DNA of 64,000 nt from Caulobacter soli (GTDB taxonomy: Bacteria > Pseudomonadota > Alphaproteobacteria > Caulobacterales > Caulobacteraceae). Location: the NCBI RefSeq assembly GCF_011045195.1, contig NZ_CP049199.1:1488001-1552000 (forward strand), written 5' to 3'. Position numbers and translations under genes: made by a program. The notes beneath the pieces were generated by a model. It worked only from the letters and a program-made list of their open reading frames with translations, had not been told where the DNA came from and did not search any database. Positions 60,748 through 64,000 of this stretch are shown here, piece by piece (positions within the stretch are counted from its first letter, which is position 1; each line of letters begins with the position of its first letter).

Positions 60748-61113
60748 TCAGTACAGATCCTCGATCCGCTGCGGCGTGGCCTGAGGCGGGGGAACGTCCT
60801 GCTTCTTTTCAGTAGGCGGCGGCGTCGAGGGCGGGGCCTCGACGACCGGGGCTTCCTCGGCCGGCGCGGTCTCGACCTCGGCCGGCTTGGGCTTTTCGAC
60901 GACAGGCGGAGGCGGCGGCGCGATCTCGGCGACCATCGGGGTCGCCTCGCGCACCGGCACGCCGGAGACCTCGGCCAGGGGCGCGGTCGAGACCGCCTGA
61001 TGGTCGGTCTTGTCCAGCGCGCCCTTCAGGCCGAACGCGAAGCCGCCGACGCTGATCGCCGACAGGATCACGACCACGACAGGCAGCGGCAGAGGGCGTT
61101 CGAGCGACGTCAT
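60748..61113 (-). CDS. single-span membrane protein with Pro/Glu-rich tail
   Basis: 121 residues. One membrane segment near the N terminus (PLPVVVVILSAISVGGFAFG) and a long extracytoplasmic or cytoplasmic tail of low complexity, rich in Pro, Glu, Val and Ala (IAPPPPPVVEKPKPAEVETA), with the end TPQRIEDLY. It starts 32 bp after the topA stop on the same strand, so it may be co-transcribed with topA. The architecture recalls a TonB-like linker but lacks the TonB C-terminal domain. No function known. Confidence 0.65.
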   Translation of the reverse strand: MTSLERPLPLPVVVVILSAISVGGFAFGLKGALDKTDHQAVSTAPLAEVSGVPVREATPMVAEIAPPPPPVVEKPKPAEVETAPAEEAPVVEAPPSTPPPTEKKQDVPPPQATPQRIEDLY

Positions 61114-61145
61114 GAGCGCAGCTTAACTCCAACTGCCGAGGCGCG

Positions 61146-63836
61146 TCACGCCTCGGCTTTGGCCTTCTTTGCGGCGGGCTTTTTCGCCGCCGGTTTCTTT
61201 GTCGCCGGTTTCTTGGCCGGAGCCTTTTTCGCCGGAGCCGCCCCATCGGTCGCCGCGGCGGCCTTCGCCTTGGCGGGGGCCTTGGCAGGAGCCTTCTTGG
61301 CGGCCGCCTTCTTCGCCGGCTTCTTGCCGCCGCCGCCCTTGGCGACACGGTCGGCGATCAGGGCGATGGCTTCTTCCAGAGTCAGGGCCGCCGGGTCGGC
61401 GCCCTTGGGCACGTTGGCGTTGGTGTCGCCGTGCTTGATGTAGGGACCAAAGCGGCCCGACAGCACGCGGATCGGCTTGCCGTCCTCCGGGTGGTTGCCC
61501 AGCTCGGCCAGGGCGGCCGCCTGGCCACGCTGCGGACGCCCGCCGCCGGCCCGCTTGTCGGCCAGCAGGGCCACCGCGCGGTTCAGGCCGATGTCGAAGA
61601 CGTCTTCGGGGTTTTCGAGGTTGGCGTAGGTGCCGTCGTGCAGCACGAACGGCCCGAAGCGACCCAGGCCCGCGGTGATGGTCTTGCCGTCATCGGGGTG
61701 GGCGCCGACCTCGCGGGGCAGGGATAGCAGGCGCAGGGCCTTTTCCAGGTCGATCGCCGCCGCGATCCAGCCCTTGGGCAGGCTGGAGCGCTTGGGCTTG
61801 TCGCCACTGTCGACCGCCGCCAGTTCCTCGACATAGGGTCCGAAGCGGCCGTTCTTGAGCCACACCGCGCGACCGGTCGCCGGATTGATCCCCAGCTCCT
61901 TGTCGGCGGCCTCGGCTTCACCTTCGCCCTCGCTGGTGGCCAGCTGGCGGGTGAAGCGGCATTCGGGATAGTTCGAACAGCCGATGAAGGCCCCGAACTT
62001 GCCGGTCTTCAGCGACAGCAGGCCGGTGCCGCAGGTCGGGCAGGCGCGCGGGTTCGACCCGTCGCCCTTGTCCGGGAAGATGTGCGGGCCCAAGGCTTCG
62101 TTCAGGGCGTCGAGCACATTGGTGGTGCGCAGTTCGGCGATCTCGCCGACGGCGGCCGCGAAGTCCTTCCAGAAGTCGCGCAGGAACTGCTTCCAGTCCA
62201 GCTTGCCGTCCGACACCAGGTCCAGCTGCTCTTCGAGCGCGGCGGTGAAGTCGTACTCGACATAGCGGCGGAAGAACTGCTCCAGGAAGGCGGTGACCAG
62301 GCGGCCCTTGTCCTCGGGGACGAAGCGCTGCTTCTCCATCTTCACGTAGTCGCGGTCGCGCAGCACGGTCAGGACCGAGGCGTAGGTCGAGGGGCGGCCG
62401 ATGCCCAGCTCTTCCATCTTCTTGACCAGGCTGGCTTCCGAATAGCGCGGGGGCGGCTCGGTGAAGTGCTGATCGGCGCGGGCGTCCAGCACCTTGGCGG
62501 CGGCGCCTTCCTCGATCATCGGCAGGCGAGCGCTGTCCTCGTCGCCCTCGTCGTCGCGGCCTTCCTCGTAGACGGCCAGGTAGCCGGGGAACAGCACGAC
62601 CTGACCCGTGGCGCGCATGCCGGTCTGGCCGTCGGCGCTTTCCAGGTCGACGGTGGTGCGCTCGATGCGGGCGCTCTCCATCTGGGAGGCGATCATCCGC
62701 TTCCAGATCAGTTCGTACAGGCGGCCCAGATCCGGCTCCAGGCGCAGCGAGCCGGGGTTGCGGCTCAGGCTGGTCGGGCGGATGGCTTCGTGGGCCTCCT
62801 GGGCGTTCTTGGCCTTGGCCTTGTAGTAGCGTGGGGTCTCGGGGACGTAGGAGGCGCCGTAGACATTGCCGATCACGCTGCGCGCCTCGGCGATGCCTTC
62901 CGGCTCGACCGACACGCCGTCGGTCCGCATGTAGGTGATCAGACCGACGGTCTCGCCGCCGATGTCGATGCCTTCATACAGCTTCTGCGCGGCCTGCATG
63001 GTGCGTTGGGCCGAGAAGCCCAGTTTGCGCGAGGCTTCCTGTTGCAGGGTCGAGGTGGTGAAGGGCGGGGCGGGCGAGCGCTTGCCGGGCTTCTTCTCGA
63101 CGGCGGCGACCTTGAAGACCGCCTTCTGCACGGCGGCGCGGGCGGCCAGGGCCGAGGTCTCGTTGTTGAGGTCGAACTTGGTGAGCTTCTTGTTCTCGTG
63201 CTTGACCAGGCGGGCCAGGAACGGCTCGGCGCCGGCCGACACGTCGGCCTCGACGGTCCAGTATTCCTGGGTCTTAAAGCGCTCGATCTCCAACTCGCGG
63301 TCGACGATCAGGCGCAGGCAGACCGACTGCACGCGGCCGGCCGAGCGGCTGCCCGGCAGCTTGCGCCACAGGACGGGCGAGAGGGTGAAGCCGACCAGAT
63401 AGTCCAGGGCGCGGCGGGCGAGATAGGCCTCGACCAGCTCCATGTCGATGTCGCGCGGATTGGCCATGGCCTCCAGCACGCTCGACTTGGTGATGGCGTT
63501 GAAGGTGACGCGCTGGACGACCTTGTCCTTGATCGCCTTCTTCTTCTGCAGCACTTCCAGCACGTGCCAGCTGATGGCTTCCCCTTCGCGGTCGGGGTCG
63601 GTGGCCAGGATCAGGCGGTCGGCCCCCTTCAGGGCGTCGACGATGTCGCTCACCCGCTTGGTGGCCTTGCCGTCAACTTCCCAGCTCATGGCGAAGTCGT
63701 TGTCGGGCTCGACCGACCCGTCCTTGGACGGCAAGTCGCGGATGTGACCGTACGAGGCGAGAACCTTGTAGTCGGACCCGAGATACTTGTTGATGGTCTT
63801 GGCCTTGGCCGGGCTCTCGACGACGACGACGTTCAT
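61146..63836 (-). CDS. topA: DNA topoisomerase I
   Basis: 896 residues from MNVVVVESPAKAKTINKYLG, with AAAGGTCC upstream; the frame to 63953 is not needed. TOPRIM domain with ATDPDREGEAISWHVLEVLQ, active-site Tyr in ITYMRTDGVSVEP, and gate domains. One four-Cys zinc finger remains clear (CPTCGTGLLSLKTGKF, IGCSNYPECRF), followed by three degenerate zinc-ribbon-like repeats (AVWLKNGRFGPYVEEL, ITAGLGRFGPFVLHDG, IRVLSGRFGPYIKHGD). The last ~60 residues are a Lys/Ala/Pro-rich histone-H1-like tail. It relaxes negative supercoils. A TTGACA -35-like element is at 63924-63929. Confidence 0.97.
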   Translation of the reverse strand: MNVVVVESPAKAKTINKYLGSDYKVLASYGHIRDLPSKDGSVEPDNDFAMSWEVDGKATKRVSDIVDALKGADRLILATDPDREGEAISWHVLEVLQKKKAIKDKVVQRVTFNAITKSSVLEAMANPRDIDMELVEAYLARRALDYLVGFTLSPVLWRKLPGSRSAGRVQSVCLRLIVDRELEIERFKTQEYWTVEADVSAGAEPFLARLVKHENKKLTKFDLNNETSALAARAAVQKAVFKVAAVEKKPGKRSPAPPFTTSTLQQEASRKLGFSAQRTMQAAQKLYEGIDIGGETVGLITYMRTDGVSVEPEGIAEARSVIGNVYGASYVPETPRYYKAKAKNAQEAHEAIRPTSLSRNPGSLRLEPDLGRLYELIWKRMIASQMESARIERTTVDLESADGQTGMRATGQVVLFPGYLAVYEEGRDDEGDEDSARLPMIEEGAAAKVLDARADQHFTEPPPRYSEASLVKKMEELGIGRPSTYASVLTVLRDRDYVKMEKQRFVPEDKGRLVTAFLEQFFRRYVEYDFTAALEEQLDLVSDGKLDWKQFLRDFWKDFAAAVGEIAELRTTNVLDALNEALGPHIFPDKGDGSNPRACPTCGTGLLSLKTGKFGAFIGCSNYPECRFTRQLATSEGEGEAEAADKELGINPATGRAVWLKNGRFGPYVEELAAVDSGDKPKRSSLPKGWIAAAIDLEKALRLLSLPREVGAHPDDGKTITAGLGRFGPFVLHDGTYANLENPEDVFDIGLNRAVALLADKRAGGGRPQRGQAAALAELGNHPEDGKPIRVLSGRFGPYIKHGDTNANVPKGADPAALTLEEAIALIADRVAKGGGGKKPAKKAAAKKAPAKAPAKAKAAAATDGAAPAKKAPAKKPATKKPAAKKPAAKKAKAEA

Positions 63837-63964
63837 TAGGACCTTTGGCGCCTGGGAATTGGGTTCGTCCCCCGATGGAACCCGGGCGGCGAGGGCCGGA
63901 AAGTGGGGGCGGCGCCAGGGGTCTGTCAACGGCGGCCGTGGCTGACGGCGCATTTGGCTGATGG

Positions 63965-63982
63965 CTCTCTCTATAGAGAGAG
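63965..63982. repeat. 18-bp perfect palindrome upstream of topA
   Basis: CTCTCTCTATAGAGAGAG is self-complementary and lies 129 bp upstream of the topA start, near the window end. It resembles the CTCTCTCT hairpin at 24678 and may be the 3' end of the gene that precedes topA outside the window. Confidence 0.5.
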
Positions 63983-64000
63983 GAATATTTGGGCTTCCGC

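Noticed and set aside
61431..63839. Long plus-strand frames opposite topA
   Set aside because: topA accounts for the region fully; the opposite frames are shadows with no ribosome site or known motif.

Overview
The window is high-GC DNA from a Caulobacter-type alphaproteobacterium (Caulobacteraceae). The clearest evidence is a set of cell-cycle and polarity genes typical of this group: podJ, the divK-pleD pair and the mreBCD-mrdA-rodA operon. GANTC (CcrM) sites and CtrA-like TTAA pairs lie upstream of podJ and divK. It looks like ordinary chromosome: no transposase, integrase, phage module, CRISPR array, rRNA or tRNA was seen. The contig starts inside an acyl-CoA dehydrogenase gene and ends just upstream of topA.

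Layout. 1-2660: minus-strand fatty-acid-type operon of two acyl-CoA dehydrogenases around a DsbA-fold isomerase. 2869-8601: MprF-like lysyltransferase, small membrane protein, podJ, DUF3429 protein. 8614-20911: DNA-repair-rich stretch with the ligase-associated pair PdeM/DEXH helicase, a DinG-like helicase, UvrD, a Sel1 protein and small genes. 21030-26311: small membrane proteins, RHH protein, Coq4-like protein, orphan modA, LysR regulator, DUF4169, DUF6807 and DUF2171 genes. 26403-31518: GST, then a probable iron-uptake locus (PepSY reductase-like protein, membrane protein, TonB receptor) around two Fur-like sites. 31580-36672: CAP protein, aspartate aminotransferase, two tandem ParA-like ATPases, TVP38 protein. 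36679-42067: a 600-residue protein of unknown function, leuA with a leucine-rich leader peptide, an EamA transporter. 42442-48374: cell-shape operon. 48521-53256: HAD hydrolase-dinB, divK-pleD, glutamine cyclotransferase. 53415-63836: an unrecognised lower-GC membrane protein, rpmG, NUDIX, M20 amidohydrolase, rnr, ArsR-SDR pair, topA.

Most interesting signals. (1) A palindromic element of a family that normally sits between genes lies in frame inside the DEXH helicase gene and supplies about 37 residues. Three other palindrome-ended elements of 115-126 bp, from three sequence classes, lie between genes. (2) GTTC-N7-GTTC-like (LexA-type) sites sit just upstream of all three repair helicases. 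(3) leuA is preceded by an 18-codon leader with five leucine codons and mutually exclusive pairing segments. (4) mreB has a long 5' leader with two nested hairpins. (5) An ArsR gene is followed by a perfect spaced inverted repeat in front of an SDR gene. Regulatory calls rest on motif reading alone.
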